A program made the position numbers and the translations under genes. DNA of 39,106 nucleotides from positions 1 to 39,106 of the forward strand of contig RFGP01000037.1 of assembly GCA_003697365.1 (NCBI GenBank). Reading direction: 5' to 3'. The notes under the pieces are model-generated. The model was not told the DNA's origin, made no database searches, and was given only the letters and a program-made list of their open reading frames with translations. Below, one piece after another: positions 1 to 8,514 of the stretch. Origin of the DNA: Chloroflexota bacterium (GTDB lineage Bacteria > Chloroflexota > Anaerolineae > Aggregatilineales > J027). Within the stretch, counting starts at the first letter, position 1, and the number at the start of each line of letters is the position of its first letter.

Positions 1-90
1 CCATTGCGTTTTCATAACTATCTTGCTAATGGCGAACTAGTAGAAATTGGAATGCCCATAGGTGGGCAATTCATCCAAAACGCACCCTAA
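1..90 (+). CDS. C-terminal end of an unidentified protein (5' truncated by window edge)
   Basis: The first frame is open from the window edge to a TAA at 88-90 and encodes 29 residues ending in GGQFIQNAP. The other two + frames stop within the first 40 bases. The fragment is too short to assign to a family. It lies about 75 bases upstream of a candidate promoter for the Asp23-family gene, so it is probably the end of an upstream gene on the same strand. Confidence 0.45.
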   Translation, partial: PLRFHNYLANGELVEIGMPIGGQFIQNAP

Positions 91-165
91 CATCTTCTGT
101 AGCAAAAATTTGAGAACTTCGAGTATCATTTGAAAAGATTCCAAGTCAAAACCAAAAGCAGACAA

Positions 166-194
166 TTGAGGATTCTTTTTTAGCATGGTACTAT
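166..194 (+). promoter_or_regulatory. Candidate sigma-70 promoter for the Asp23-family gene
   Basis: TTGAGG at 166-171 and TACTAT at 189-194 are separated by 17 bases, and a TG at 186-187 forms an extended -10. Transcription would begin near 201. That places the in-frame TTG at 195 outside the message and favours the ATG at 231. It is a motif match only. Confidence 0.4.
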
Positions 195-230
195 TTGCGG
201 ACATCAGAGCAGCAAAAGGCGGATGGTTTT

Positions 231-608
231 ATGGCTTTGCAACAAAATGAATTAGGAACTGTTCATATTTCTGAGACTGCAATTGCCAATCTCGCAAGTC
301 ATGCAGTTACACAAACATATGGTGTCGTTGGTATGACGACTCCTAATTTGGCTTCGGACATTGCAGCGACAATTACACGTGATCCGCATCGAGGAGTTGT
401 TGTTTCGATCAAAGAAAATGCCATTACCATTGATCTTTACGTTGTCTTAGCGCATGGCATCCGCATTACAAGTGTTGCCACAAGTATCATAAATAGTGTA
501 CGTTATCTTGTAGAAAAACATGTAGGCTTGCCAGTAGAACAAATCAATGTGCACGTGCAAGGCCTACGCATTGAAAAAGAGAAGTCATCATCAACGGCAA
601 CTCGCTAA
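231..608 (+). CDS. Asp23/Gls24 family envelope stress response protein
   Basis: The 125-residue product matches the small Asp23/Gls24 (DUF322, YloU-like) family. An N-terminal segment, ISETAIANLASHAVTQTYGV, is followed by an alternating beta/alpha body with ITIDLYVVLAHGIRI and a C-terminal HVQGLRIE strand. Family members are cytoplasmic or membrane-anchored proteins linked to envelope stress; the molecular role is not settled. The ATG at 231 is preferred because AAAGGCGG lies just upstream and the candidate promoter would start transcription after the in-frame TTG at 195, which would add 12 residues. In Firmicutes the homologue yloU sits directly before yloV (fakA). Here the same order holds, but 355 bases of repeat-rich DNA intervene. 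Confidence 0.85.
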   Translation: MALQQNELGTVHISETAIANLASHAVTQTYGVVGMTTPNLASDIAATITRDPHRGVVVSIKENAITIDLYVVLAHGIRITSVATSIINSVRYLVEKHVGLPVEQINVHVQGLRIEKEKSSSTATR

Positions 609-963
609 AGCAGGAGGCCTGTGGGAAACCATAAACCCATGTTGAATAGATATAGCCATGCTGAAAGACTATGTTGGGAACGAAAAGATAACAGCCTTGA
701 ACGTTGTACAGTGCTAGTAAAGATGCTGAGAGCTATATCAATAAACGTTCCATAACGCGGTAGAAAAAACATCGTCAACGTGTATGGCAAAAAGGCAAGG
801 AATGCCATCTTTTACCGAAAAATTCCAATCCCTTTTAGGGAGAGGGGAATGGTGCGGTCGCACACCGCGCACGCTCTTTCGTCCGATGCACGGTGATAGC
901 GACGTATCCAGCCGTGCATTCCTCCACCGATTACAGTAGGTGGTTTCCAGTACGGAGGTTTCT
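609..963 (+). promoter_or_regulatory. 355-bp gap with multiple inverted repeats: candidate structured leader of fakA
   Basis: No convincing gene is seen on either strand. The stretch has several perfect inverted repeats. GATATAGC at 649-656 pairs with GCTATATC at 732-739. GGAACG at 677-682 pairs with CGTTCC at 746-751, interleaved with the first pair as in a pseudoknot. GTGC at 852-855 pairs with GCAC at 860-863. ATGCACGG at 886-893 pairs with CCGTGCAT at 912-919. CCACC at 924-928 pairs with GGTGG at 939-943. CCTCC at 921-925 could also pair with the fakA Shine-Dalgarno GGAGG at 954-958. This suggests a structured 5' untranslated region that could control fakA translation. No known riboswitch class was recognised. 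Confidence 0.4.
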
Positions 964-2628
964 ATGAACAAAGTAGTTTCTTACCAGACCTGTAATGGGC
1001 AACAATTCAAAGCGCTTGTCCAAGCTGCAACAAGTTGGCTTGAAAATAACCATAAGCGCGTGAACGATCTTAATGTTTTTCCCGTGCCAGATGGTGATAC
1101 TGGCACGAATATGATGTTGACGATGAAAAACGCGCTAAAGGAAATTTTGGGGCTTGATACTGATCATGTTGGTCAAATTGTAAGCAAGGTTGCCTATGGC
1201 GCAGTAATGGGCTCTCGTGGGAATTCTGGCACTATTTTGTCACAGATTTGGAGCGGTCTTGCTGATATTGTACGCGAGGAACATGTTCTAGACAGTCCGC
1301 TATTGATTAGAGGATTGCGGCGGGCAACAGATAAAGCCTACAAAGGTGTACAACATCCTGTAGAAGGAACCATCCTCACTGTCATTCGTGAAATTACAGA
1401 AGCAGTCGAAGCCCTGCCCAATCATGCTATACCACTAGACGAACTGCTTAAAATTATTGTTGATGTTGGCTGGAAAAGTGTACAAAATACCCCTGAATTA
1501 CTTCCTACATTAAAACAGGCCAAAGTTGTGGATTCTGGCGGAACAGGGTTAATGTATATCCTAGAAGGTATGCTACGCTACATGAATCGTGAATCGGTCG
1601 CTGTTGAAGCCACTAACACATTTGAAGCCGCTATAGAAGCGTTGCATACTGACAATGGCGTTGTTGAGCATCCCGGCGAAAATTTTTACGATGTTCAGTT
1701 CATTATTAAAGGACAACGCCTAGATGCTGAGATTATAAAAGCTGATATAGAGCGTATGGGCGAATCAGCGGTTGTTGTCGCCACTGATACAGTTGTCAAA
1801 GTTCATGTACACGTCGCCAACCCTGCAGAACCTATCGGGTATGCAATTCAGCATGGACAAATTACAGATGTAGTCATTGAAAATATGCTTGAACAGTATG
1901 AAGCCTTTGTCGCACAGCATGAATTAGCGACAAAATCTGAACCAGCAGCGACGAACCTCATCCAACCCGGAGACATTGCAGTGATTGCTGTTGTGCCAAG
2001 CACAGGTTTTGGCGATATGTTCTACGATCTTCAAGTAACGGCCCTCGTAAATGGAGGACAAACCAATAATCCAAGCGTAGAAGAATTTATACGCGCGTTT
2101 GAGTCCATCAACACCGATAAAATTATCTTGTTGCCTAACAACAAAAATATCATCTTAACTGCTAAGCAAGCCGCAGAAATGATGCCCGACCGTGAAATAA
2201 TGGTCATACCAACACGTACTGTTCCTCAAGGAATCAGTGCTATGTATCCCTATCAACCCAAAGGCGATCTGCACCAAATCGCACAGGCGATGACAGCAGC
2301 AAAAGATAGTGTCGTGACTGCTGAAATCACAACGGCGGTTCGCAGCGTAGAACTAGATAATGTAAAAGTAGAAGAAGGACAAGTTATCGGCCTGCTTGAT
2401 GGGCAACTTACGACAGTTGGAGATAACGAGTTAGAAGTTGCTAAAAGCCTATTAGCACAGGCAGATTTAGAAGATCGAGAACTTTTGACCGTCTATTTTG
2501 GCGCAGATGTTAGCCATGATCAGGCTGCTGAATTTGCAGAGAAACTTGTCGAAGCATATCCAAACTTAGAAGTCGAAATAGCCGAAGGTGGCCAACCACA
2601 TTATCCCTATATATTGAGTATAGAATGA
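964..2628 (+). CDS. fakA: Fatty acid kinase catalytic subunit FakA (DAK phosphatase/DhaL family)
   Basis: The 554-residue protein has the FakA architecture and usual length. It has an N-terminal DhaL-type nucleotide-binding domain, a middle domain and a C-terminal DegV-like domain. Visible motifs are FPVPDGDTGTNM (39-50), whose aspartates bind Mg-ADP in the family, GSRGNSGTI (83-91) and DSGGTGLMYILEG (190-202). An HVH motif lies at about 281-283 in the middle domain. FakA phosphorylates fatty acids presented by a FakB (DegV) protein, yielding acyl-phosphate for phospholipid synthesis. The ATG at 964 has GGAGG five bases upstream, so an in-frame GTG at 940 is unlikely. The stop overlaps the next gene by four bases (ATGA), which implies translational coupling to the first degV gene. 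Confidence 0.93.
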   Translation: MNKVVSYQTCNGQQFKALVQAATSWLENNHKRVNDLNVFPVPDGDTGTNMMLTMKNALKEILGLDTDHVGQIVSKVAYGAVMGSRGNSGTILSQIWSGLADIVREEHVLDSPLLIRGLRRATDKAYKGVQHPVEGTILTVIREITEAVEALPNHAIPLDELLKIIVDVGWKSVQNTPELLPTLKQAKVVDSGGTGLMYILEGMLRYMNRESVAVEATNTFEAAIEALHTDNGVVEHPGENFYDVQFIIKGQRLDAEIIKADIERMGESAVVVATDTVVKVHVHVANPAEPIGYAIQHGQITDVVIENMLEQYEAFVAQHELATKSEPAATNLIQPGDIAVIAVVPSTGFGDMFYDLQVTALVNGGQTNNPSVEEFIRAFESINTDKIILLPNNKNIILTAKQAAEMMPDREIMVIPTRTVPQGISAMYPYQPKGDLHQIAQAMTAAKDSVVTAEITTAVRSVELDNVKVEEGQVIGLLDGQLTTVGDNELEVAKSLLAQADLEDRELLTVYFGADVSHDQAAEFAEKLVEAYPNLEVEIAEGGQPHYPYILSIE

Positions 2629-3491
2629 GCACAATACGCATTGTTACTGATGGCAGCGCTTTATTTCTTGATCCTACGGTGATTCAGCGTTATCAGATCA
2701 CTGTGGTGCCTGTTTATGTTCAAATCGGAACAGATGTTTTCCGACTGGGGGTTGATCTTGACCCTGACGCGCTTTTCTATCGTCTACAAAATAGTAATCA
2801 TCAGCCAATTTTACTTCCACCAACCGTTGAAGAATTCTATCAGGTATATGATGCGCTCAATCAAAGCACAACAGCTATAGTGTCAATGCACATGTTCTCT
2901 CAATTAGGGCAGATTTATAAATCCGCCTTAACAGCAAGTCGTATGCTGCTAGGGCGTTGTGACATAGCAGTGGTTGATTCTCAAACGGTTTCCGCTGGGC
3001 TTGGTTTTCTAGTGCATCGTGCGGCGGAGATTATATCGCAATTCGATCAACTAGAACCTGCAATCAAGGCTATTCGTCGATTGTTGCCACGTGTTTACAG
3101 TGTTTTTTATCTCAGAACAATGCAAACATTAGCGCAACGTGGACTCATAGGCCAAGCACAAACTATTTTAGGCGAAATGCTAGGCGTTATGCCATTTGTC
3201 ACCATAGAAGATGGCGAGCTCACCATTATGGAAAAAGCGCTTAGTGATGCTCAAGCCATTGATAAACTCATTGAGTTTATTGGTGAATTCACCAATATTG
3301 AAGATATGCTCATTTTGCATTCTCCTTATGATACCAATGAAAATTTACATCTATTGCAGGATCGTTTAGCTGCAGAGCTTGGCAAATCAAACTTTGCTAT
3401 GCGTGTATATGATGCATCAATTGCAGCATTGCTAGGGTATGATGCAACTGGTATTGTTGTTTTAGAGGGCGAAGAAGAGGAATATTTTTAG
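2625..3491 (+). CDS. DegV family protein, divergent FakB-like
   Basis: The 288-residue protein has the length and fold pattern of DegV/FakB fatty-acid-binding proteins, starting IRIVTDGSALFLDP and containing VVDSQTVSAGLGF. It departs from the family at key sites. The usual TDS(T/S)SDL is TDGSALFLD. The Ser-Gly loop of the LSGTxxSA type reads FSQLGQIYKSA. The C-terminal GPGxxG loop is absent, replaced by ALLGYDATGIVV, and the tail is acidic (EGEEEEYF). It starts inside the fakA stop codon and is followed three bases later by a more canonical degV gene. It may bind a different lipid or act with its neighbour. The family call is firm, the ligand is not. Confidence 0.85.
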   Translation: MSTIRIVTDGSALFLDPTVIQRYQITVVPVYVQIGTDVFRLGVDLDPDALFYRLQNSNHQPILLPPTVEEFYQVYDALNQSTTAIVSMHMFSQLGQIYKSALTASRMLLGRCDIAVVDSQTVSAGLGFLVHRAAEIISQFDQLEPAIKAIRRLLPRVYSVFYLRTMQTLAQRGLIGQAQTILGEMLGVMPFVTIEDGELTIMEKALSDAQAIDKLIEFIGEFTNIEDMLILHSPYDTNENLHLLQDRLAAELGKSNFAMRVYDASIAALLGYDATGIVVLEGEEEEYF

Positions 3492-3494
3492 CTT

Positions 3495-4337
3495 ATGACC
3501 ATCCGTATTGTCACAGATAGCACATCAGACCTATTACCTGAATGGATTGAGCAGTATAAAATCACTGTCATTCCGGCATTCGTCCAGTTTGGAAATGAGA
3601 GCTTTGCAGACGATGGTATCGCCCTACCCAGAGAAGAATTTTATCGCCGTCTTATTGAGCAGGACGAAACTGCTACAACTTCTGCAATGCCAATTGGCTT
3701 ATGTGAAGAAATGATGCAAAAAGCGCTTCAAGAAGCTGATCATGTTATCGCCATTACGCTCTCGTCAGAACTCAGTGGCATTCATAATGTAATGAAATTA
3801 GCAGCACAGAATTTAGCCCCAGATCGCATTACTGTTTATGATAGTCGCACGTTGACAATGGCCTTAGGCTGGATTGTGCTTGCTGCTGCACAAGCCGCTG
3901 ACGCAGGTGAAAGCCTTGACAATATTAAAGCACTTATTGAAGACTTGATAGAGCGTGCAGTTATTTATGCAGGATTTGACACGCTTGAATATGTACGACG
4001 CGGTGGGCGTGTGAGCGCACTAGCAGCCACCGTTGGAGGGCTGTTACAAATTAAGCCTTTATTCCAAGTCGTAAATGGACGTGTAGAAATCATCGGGCGT
4101 GTGCGCACCATGAGCCGTATGTACAGCGAACTTGAAAAATATGCACAAGATGTCGCGCCCTTTGACCAAATCGCTTATATTCATACTCATGCGCCAGAGC
4201 GTGCTGAAAAGCTGCGCGATAATTTGGCGAGTTTAAATCCACACGGAAAAACGCATATTGTTGAAGCAACAACAGCCATTGGGGCCCAGATCGGGCCGGG
4301 GGCATTTGGTTTTGCTGCAATTCGATCAAAACGATAA
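3495..4337 (+). CDS. DegV family fatty-acid-binding protein (FakB-like)
   Basis: This 280-residue protein is a canonical DegV/FakB. TDSTSDLLPEW begins at residue 7. Further motifs are TLSSELSGIHN, VYDSRTLTMALGW, LEYVRRGGRVSA and a C-terminal IGAQIGPGAFGF loop. FakB proteins bind a fatty acid in a deep pocket and present its carboxylate to FakA for phosphorylation. The gene sits three bases after the divergent degV paralogue, in one operon with fakA, which supports a kinase/carrier pairing. No strong Shine-Dalgarno is seen directly before the ATG; coupling to the preceding stop is likely. The gene ends six bases before the recG start. Confidence 0.92.
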   Translation: MTIRIVTDSTSDLLPEWIEQYKITVIPAFVQFGNESFADDGIALPREEFYRRLIEQDETATTSAMPIGLCEEMMQKALQEADHVIAITLSSELSGIHNVMKLAAQNLAPDRITVYDSRTLTMALGWIVLAAAQAADAGESLDNIKALIEDLIERAVIYAGFDTLEYVRRGGRVSALAATVGGLLQIKPLFQVVNGRVEIIGRVRTMSRMYSELEKYAQDVAPFDQIAYIHTHAPERAEKLRDNLASLNPHGKTHIVEATTAIGAQIGPGAFGFAAIRSKR

Positions 4338-4342
4338 AGACT

Positions 4343-6925
4343 ATGCCATCATCACTTGAAAAACTCATCCAAGTTTTACGCCGTGAAGAAGAACTCGGTT
4401 ACAAAAATACTGCCGTTCAAGGTGGCTTAAGTGCGTATGCGATTCGTTGGCGACAAGAAGCAATTCGTGAAGCCAAAACCGAACATCAGCGCGCGTTGGT
4501 TGAAGAGCTCACACTTGCTATAGAGTATTATCAAACCCAAGAAGAGCGTTTTGAACGACAACAAGTGCTCAAATACATGCTTGGACGTATCACGCAGCGC
4601 GTTGAACCTCGCCCAGAATTTTTGGCCGCAACCGAAACTATTTTTGATGATGCATTAGATGAAGACGATATAAGCGAAGAACCTATTTCTCCACCATCAA
4701 AACAAGAGCCCATTCAAAAAACAAAACCTATAAAAAAACAAGCTGATCTCACAGCAGTTGGGCTAAGCATAGAGCCTATTCCTATGCAAGCGGCCCAATC
4801 CCGTAAGCCAAAACCACGCCGTCAAAGTCGCCCTTCATTAAACCTTGAAGAACAGCGTCGACGACTTGCAGCGCTAGAACTCCCTGTGACAAAACTTAAA
4901 GGGGTGGGCACCAACCGTGCAGAACAGCTTGCACGGCTTGGGATTAATACCATTGGCGATCTGCTATTTCACTGGCCACGACGCTATGATGATTATACTA
5001 GGATGCCCATCTTGCGTCGGCTTACCCCTGATCAGCAGGTTACAGTAATTGGCACCATTCGTTCTGTCCAAGAACTATATTCACGGCAAAACACAAAGTA
5101 CATCAAAGTTGTTATTGATGATACCAGCGGCAAGCTCGAATTGATCTTTTTCAATATGCCGTTTTTAAAGCGCATGTTGAAGGTCGGAATGCAAATAGCC
5201 GTAGCAGGTAAAACAGACCTCTTTCGCGGGCAAATATGCATGGTCAACCCAGAATGGGAACTCATTGATCAGCAAAACCTCGTCAAAGGCAGCATCGTGC
5301 CTGTTTATCCTTTGACAGAAGGTTTAAGCAATAAGTTCATGCGCAAAATTATGCGCCAAGCTATTGATGATTGGGCCGATAAAATCGTGGACTACATGCC
5401 TGAAAGCGTTTTAGAACGCGCTGAAATGGTCGATCTGGAATGGGCAATTCGACAGCTACATTTTCCCGAACATATTGATTACATCGATTATGCGCATGAG
5501 CGTTTGGCATTTGATGAGTTAATCCTGCTTCAACTGGGCATATTAGCAAAACGACGTGAGTGGCAATCGCAACCAAGCATTCCCCTTCAGGTAGAAGATG
5601 AGTGGTGGCAACAATGTATTGACTCTCTACCCTATAGCTTGACAGGAGCGCAAGAACGCGCCCTATCTATAATACGAGAGGATATGAGCCGCGATCTTCC
5701 CATGAATCGCCTTCTACAAGGGGATGTTGGTTCAGGCAAGACTGTTGTGGCAGCTTTAAGCATGGCGATAGCAGTCGCAAATGGCACTCAAGCAGCTATC
5801 ATGGCCCCTACTGGTGTCTTGGCTGAACAACACTATAAAAGTATTAGCAACTTTTTTCAAAACTTACCCAATGGTGACACAGTCGACATACGCCTGTTAA
5901 CTGGTGCTACCACAGGCAGCACTCGTGAAGAAATTTATCGTGGGTTAAGTGATGGTAGCATTCAGGTTGTTGTTGGCACACACGCCTTAATTCAAGAAGG
6001 TGTTGAGTTTGCAAATCTTTCGCTTGCAATTATTGATGAACAACATCGCTTTGGCGTAGAGGAACGCGGTGCATTACGCGGAAAAGGCACAAACCCACAC
6101 GTCTTGATTATGACCGCTACACCAATCCCGCGCACGCTTGCCCTCACAATTTTTGCTGATCTAGATGTCACCGTACTGGATGAGATGCCAGCAGGACGCA
6201 CGCCAGTTGTTACAAAATTGTTGCTGCCTTCTGAGCGAGAACGTGCCTATAGCTTTATTCGTAGCCAAGTTGATAAAGGCCGACAAGCCTTTATGATTTA
6301 CCCGTTAATCGAATCTTCCGAGAAATTAGAAGCCACATCAGCAATTGAGGCTTATGAAGAGCTAAGCCAAACAGTGTTTCATGGGTATCGTGTGGGATTG
6401 TTGCATGGGCGAATGTCTCCTAATGAAAAAGATGCTATCATGACTGCTTTCAGTCAACATGAGCTCGATATTCTGATCTCGACAACAGTCATTGAAGTAG
6501 GTATTGATGTTCCTAATGCTAGTGTTATTCTCATTGATGGTGCAGATCGCTTTGGGCTTGCACAGCTTCACCAGTTGCGCGGTCGTGTTGGCCGAGGCCC
6601 TCACGAATCATATTGTTTACTAGTCAGTGATACCCAAAAAGAAGATGCCTTAGAACGGCTGGCCAAATTAGAAACGATCAATGATGGCTTTACACTAGCA
6701 GAACTTGATTGGAAACTACGTGGAGCAGGCGATCTATTGGGCACAAGACAAGCTGGGTTTGCGGCAATGCGTATGGGCAGTATCATTAATGAACATTTGG
6801 TAGAATTGGCGCAATTTGAAAGCCGTGCATTGTTTGCGGAAGACCCATATCTCAATCATACTGAGCATGTACTTTTAGCAGAACGTATCGAGCAGTTACG
6901 ACGACGTAGAACAGATATTAGTTAG
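4343..6925 (+). CDS. recG: ATP-dependent DNA helicase RecG
   Basis: The 860-residue protein is RecG, the branch-migrating helicase that remodels stalled forks and Holliday junctions. It is longer than the roughly 690-residue E. coli type. The extra length is an N-terminal extension of about 170 residues that is helical at first (LEKLIQVLRREEELGYKNTA) and then a charged linker. The wedge/OB domain follows the helix-hairpin-like LKGVGTNRAEQLARLGI (about 185). Helicase motifs are present in order: Walker A GDVGSGKT (about 460), DEQH (about 563), TATPIPRT (about 590) and QLRGRVGRG (about 744). It lies six bases after degV and 26 bases before coaD, so it is probably co-transcribed with them. Confidence 0.96.
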   Translation: MPSSLEKLIQVLRREEELGYKNTAVQGGLSAYAIRWRQEAIREAKTEHQRALVEELTLAIEYYQTQEERFERQQVLKYMLGRITQRVEPRPEFLAATETIFDDALDEDDISEEPISPPSKQEPIQKTKPIKKQADLTAVGLSIEPIPMQAAQSRKPKPRRQSRPSLNLEEQRRRLAALELPVTKLKGVGTNRAEQLARLGINTIGDLLFHWPRRYDDYTRMPILRRLTPDQQVTVIGTIRSVQELYSRQNTKYIKVVIDDTSGKLELIFFNMPFLKRMLKVGMQIAVAGKTDLFRGQICMVNPEWELIDQQNLVKGSIVPVYPLTEGLSNKFMRKIMRQAIDDWADKIVDYMPESVLERAEMVDLEWAIRQLHFPEHIDYIDYAHERLAFDELILLQLGILAKRREWQSQPSIPLQVEDEWWQQCIDSLPYSLTGAQERALSIIREDMSRDLPMNRLLQGDVGSGKTVVAALSMAIAVANGTQAAIMAPTGVLAEQHYKSISNFFQNLPNGDTVDIRLLTGATTGSTREEIYRGLSDGSIQVVVGTHALIQEGVEFANLSLAIIDEQHRFGVEERGALRGKGTNPHVLIMTATPIPRTLALTIFADLDVTVLDEMPAGRTPVVTKLLLPSERERAYSFIRSQVDKGRQAFMIYPLIESSEKLEATSAIEAYEELSQTVFHGYRVGLLHGRMSPNEKDAIMTAFSQHELDILISTTVIEVGIDVPNASVILIDGADRFGLAQLHQLRGRVGRGPHESYCLLVSDTQKEDALERLAKLETINDGFTLAELDWKLRGAGDLLGTRQAGFAAMRMGSIINEHLVELAQFESRALFAEDPYLNHTEHVLLAERIEQLRRRRTDIS

Positions 6926-6951
6926 CTTTTTAGCGAAATTAGGAAAACGTA

Positions 6952-7464
6952 ATGCTGAAAAAAGCAGTGTTTCCCGGTTCATTTAATCCTTTTCATCTCG
7001 GACACTTAGACATTCTCAGGCGTGCGGCGCGTGTTTTTGAGCAGGTTATTGTCGCTGTTTATGAAAATCCAAGCAAGCCACTCTTATTTACCGTTGAAGA
7101 ACGGATAGAATTAGTAAGGGAAACCGTAAAAGATGCCCAAATCTCTAATGTGCAAGTTGCGTCATTTCGGGGTCTGACGGTAGACTATTTAAAGTCAGTG
7201 GAAGCATATGTGATGATTCGTGGCTTGCGTGTATTCTCAGATTTTGAATTTGAGTTCCGTATGGCACTAGCGAATCAACGCCTAGCTCCAGAAATTGAAA
7301 TTGTTAACTTTATGACAGGCGAGCAGTACATTCACATTAGCTCAACAACTGTGAGAGAGATTGCGTCATTAGGTGGTGATGTATCTTCAATGGTGCCGCC
7401 TAATGTTGAAGCAGCCTTACGAAGGCGCTTTGCAGATAAAACATCTCTCAGCACTGATATGTAA
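6952..7464 (+). CDS. coaD: Phosphopantetheine adenylyltransferase CoaD
   Basis: The 170-residue protein catalyses the ATP-dependent conversion of 4'-phosphopantetheine to dephospho-CoA in coenzyme A synthesis. It has the nucleotidyltransferase start AVFPGSFNPFHLGHLDI, with the (H/T)xGH signature as HLGH at 15-18. It also has the family motifs MIRGLRVFSDFEFEF (the usual sequence is RGLRxxxDFExE) and HISSTTVREIASLGGDVS. Length is normal (about 160 expected). AGGAAAACGTA lies just upstream of the ATG. It follows recG and precedes a coiled-coil protein gene and rpmF, similar to the coaD-to-rpmF neighbourhood of many Gram-positive bacteria. Confidence 0.96.
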   Translation: MLKKAVFPGSFNPFHLGHLDILRRAARVFEQVIVAVYENPSKPLLFTVEERIELVRETVKDAQISNVQVASFRGLTVDYLKSVEAYVMIRGLRVFSDFEFEFRMALANQRLAPEIEIVNFMTGEQYIHISSTTVREIASLGGDVSSMVPPNVEAALRRRFADKTSLSTDM

Positions 7465-7512
7465 ATGTAATATTTATAACGTTATTATTGAACCCAATAG
7501 TATGGGGGTGGC

Positions 7513-8127
7513 ATGGATATTCAACATTTAGTTGATCGTTTAGAAGACTTAATTGATGAGGGGCGGCATGTCCCTATGAGTCGTTATACCCTGATCGACG
7601 AAGAACGCGCACTTGAAATTATTGACCAAATGCGCATCTCAATTCCTGAACAAATTGAGAAGGCAACGCGCGTTGTAAACCAACGAGATCGCATCTTGTC
7701 GCAGGCAAATGAGGAGGCAAACCGCATCCTTGAACTGGCGCGCGAAAAAAGCGAAGAACTCGTTAATCGTGATGCAATCATGGTCAAAGCACAAACACGT
7801 GCCGAAGCACTTCTCGCTCAAGCGCGCTTGGATGCAGAACGAACACGTGAAGAAGCTGATGGCTATGTCATGGAAGTGCTAAAAGACCTAGAAAGTCAAC
7901 TGTTACGAACTTTAACCATTGTTCGTAATGGCATTGCCAAGCTCGTTCAGGATCGCGAAATTCGCAGCCAAACGATCCAACAACTTCAACAGCAGGCACA
8001 ACTTGCCAATGCGCAAAGCCAAGCAACGCTGCCGCCAACCCAACCGCAAACTGAAACGAATACTGAAGTTTCAGAAGAAAAGGCATCTGTTGAGGTTGAG
8101 CAAGATCAATATGTTGATAGCGAATAA
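7513..8127 (+). CDS. Coiled-coil protein of unknown function (DivIVA/ATP-synthase-b-like)
   Basis: This 204-residue hydrophilic protein has no signal peptide or membrane segment. Residues 1-50 form a short region ending IDEERALEIIDQMRISIPEQI. Residues 50-160 are predicted coiled coil rich in Ala, Glu, Arg and Gln (ANEEANRILELAREKSEELV). The tail is Gln/Thr/Glu-rich and probably disordered. Similar proteins are often labelled DivIVA-like or ATP synthase subunit b-like because of the coiled coil, but no defining motif is visible, so no function is assigned. GGGGGTGG precedes the ATG. It occupies the place between coaD and rpmF where other lineages carry a DUF177/YceD gene. Confidence 0.75.
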   Translation: MDIQHLVDRLEDLIDEGRHVPMSRYTLIDEERALEIIDQMRISIPEQIEKATRVVNQRDRILSQANEEANRILELAREKSEELVNRDAIMVKAQTRAEALLAQARLDAERTREEADGYVMEVLKDLESQLLRTLTIVRNGIAKLVQDREIRSQTIQQLQQQAQLANAQSQATLPPTQPQTETNTEVSEEKASVEVEQDQYVDSE

Positions 8128-8142
8128 CTAAAGGCCATCCCC

Positions 8143-8171
8143 TTGTCAGTCAAGGCGAACCATGCTAATAT
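8143..8171 (+). promoter_or_regulatory. Sigma-70-type promoter for rpmF, extended -10
   Basis: TTGTCA at 8143-8148 is followed after 17 bases by TAATAT at 8166-8171, with TG at 8163-8164 giving an extended -10. Transcription would start near 8178, about 57 bases before rpmF. A perfect 5-bp inverted repeat, CCTTG at 8141-8145 with CAAGG at 8151-8155, overlaps the -35 element and could be an operator or a chance hairpin. Confidence 0.55.
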
Positions 8172-8234
8172 GCGATGCGCCCGTTAGGGTGTTTCGGTTT
8201 GCCATTTTAGATAAAAGATTAGGATAAAAACATC

Positions 8235-8423
8235 ATGGGGCCACTACCAAAGCGTAAGGTCTCGCGTCGTCGTAGAGGTAATCGTCGTTCACACGATAGC
8301 TTAGTTCCGCCTCATCTCGTGAAATGCGAGGAATGCGATAACTATAAACCCAGTCATCAAGTATGCCCACATTGTGGCACTTATAAGGGAACTGAAGTTA
8401 TCGCTATTGAAGACGAAGAATAG
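8235..8423 (+). CDS. rpmF: 50S ribosomal protein L32
   Basis: The 62-residue basic protein is bacterial L32, a small component of the large ribosomal subunit near the peptidyl transferase region. The N-terminal MGPLPKRKVSRRRRGNRRSH matches the conserved PKR-x-S-x-R-R-x-x-R-R-x-H pattern. A zinc ribbon follows, with CEEC at 31-34 and CPHC at 44-47, so this is the zinc-binding (C+) form. The acidic tail AIEDEE is slightly longer than in some lineages. AGGATAAA lies upstream of the ATG. It has its own promoter-like element at 8143-8171 and a terminator at 8452-8499, so it can be transcribed alone. Confidence 0.96.
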   Translation: MGPLPKRKVSRRRRGNRRSHDSLVPPHLVKCEECDNYKPSHQVCPHCGTYKGTEVIAIEDEE

Positions 8424-8451
8424 ACGACGCGATATTGCATATCTATGCCAA

Positions 8452-8499
8452 TAGACCGTTTTCTATCCTTGAAAAGAAGAAGGCGGTCTACCCTTTTAT
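8452..8499 (+). terminator. Rho-independent terminator after rpmF
   Basis: TAGACCG at 8452-8458 pairs with CGGTCTA at 8484-8490. An inner TTTTC/GAAAA pairing extends the stem with a bulge. The 3' arm is followed by a T-rich run (CCCTTTTATT). Confidence 0.6.
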
Positions 8500-8514
8500 T
8501 ATATATCTTCGATT

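Noticed and set aside
605-971. Two minus-strand frames and a + frame in the gap before fakA, and a possible rpmB there (expected from synteny)
   Set aside because: None matches L28 or any recognisable protein; the inverted repeats fit a non-coding leader better.
7465-7512. AT-rich palindrome ATAACGTTAT between coaD and the coiled-coil gene as a terminator or operator
   Set aside because: Short, loop-less and without a T-run; chance is likely in AT-rich spacer DNA.
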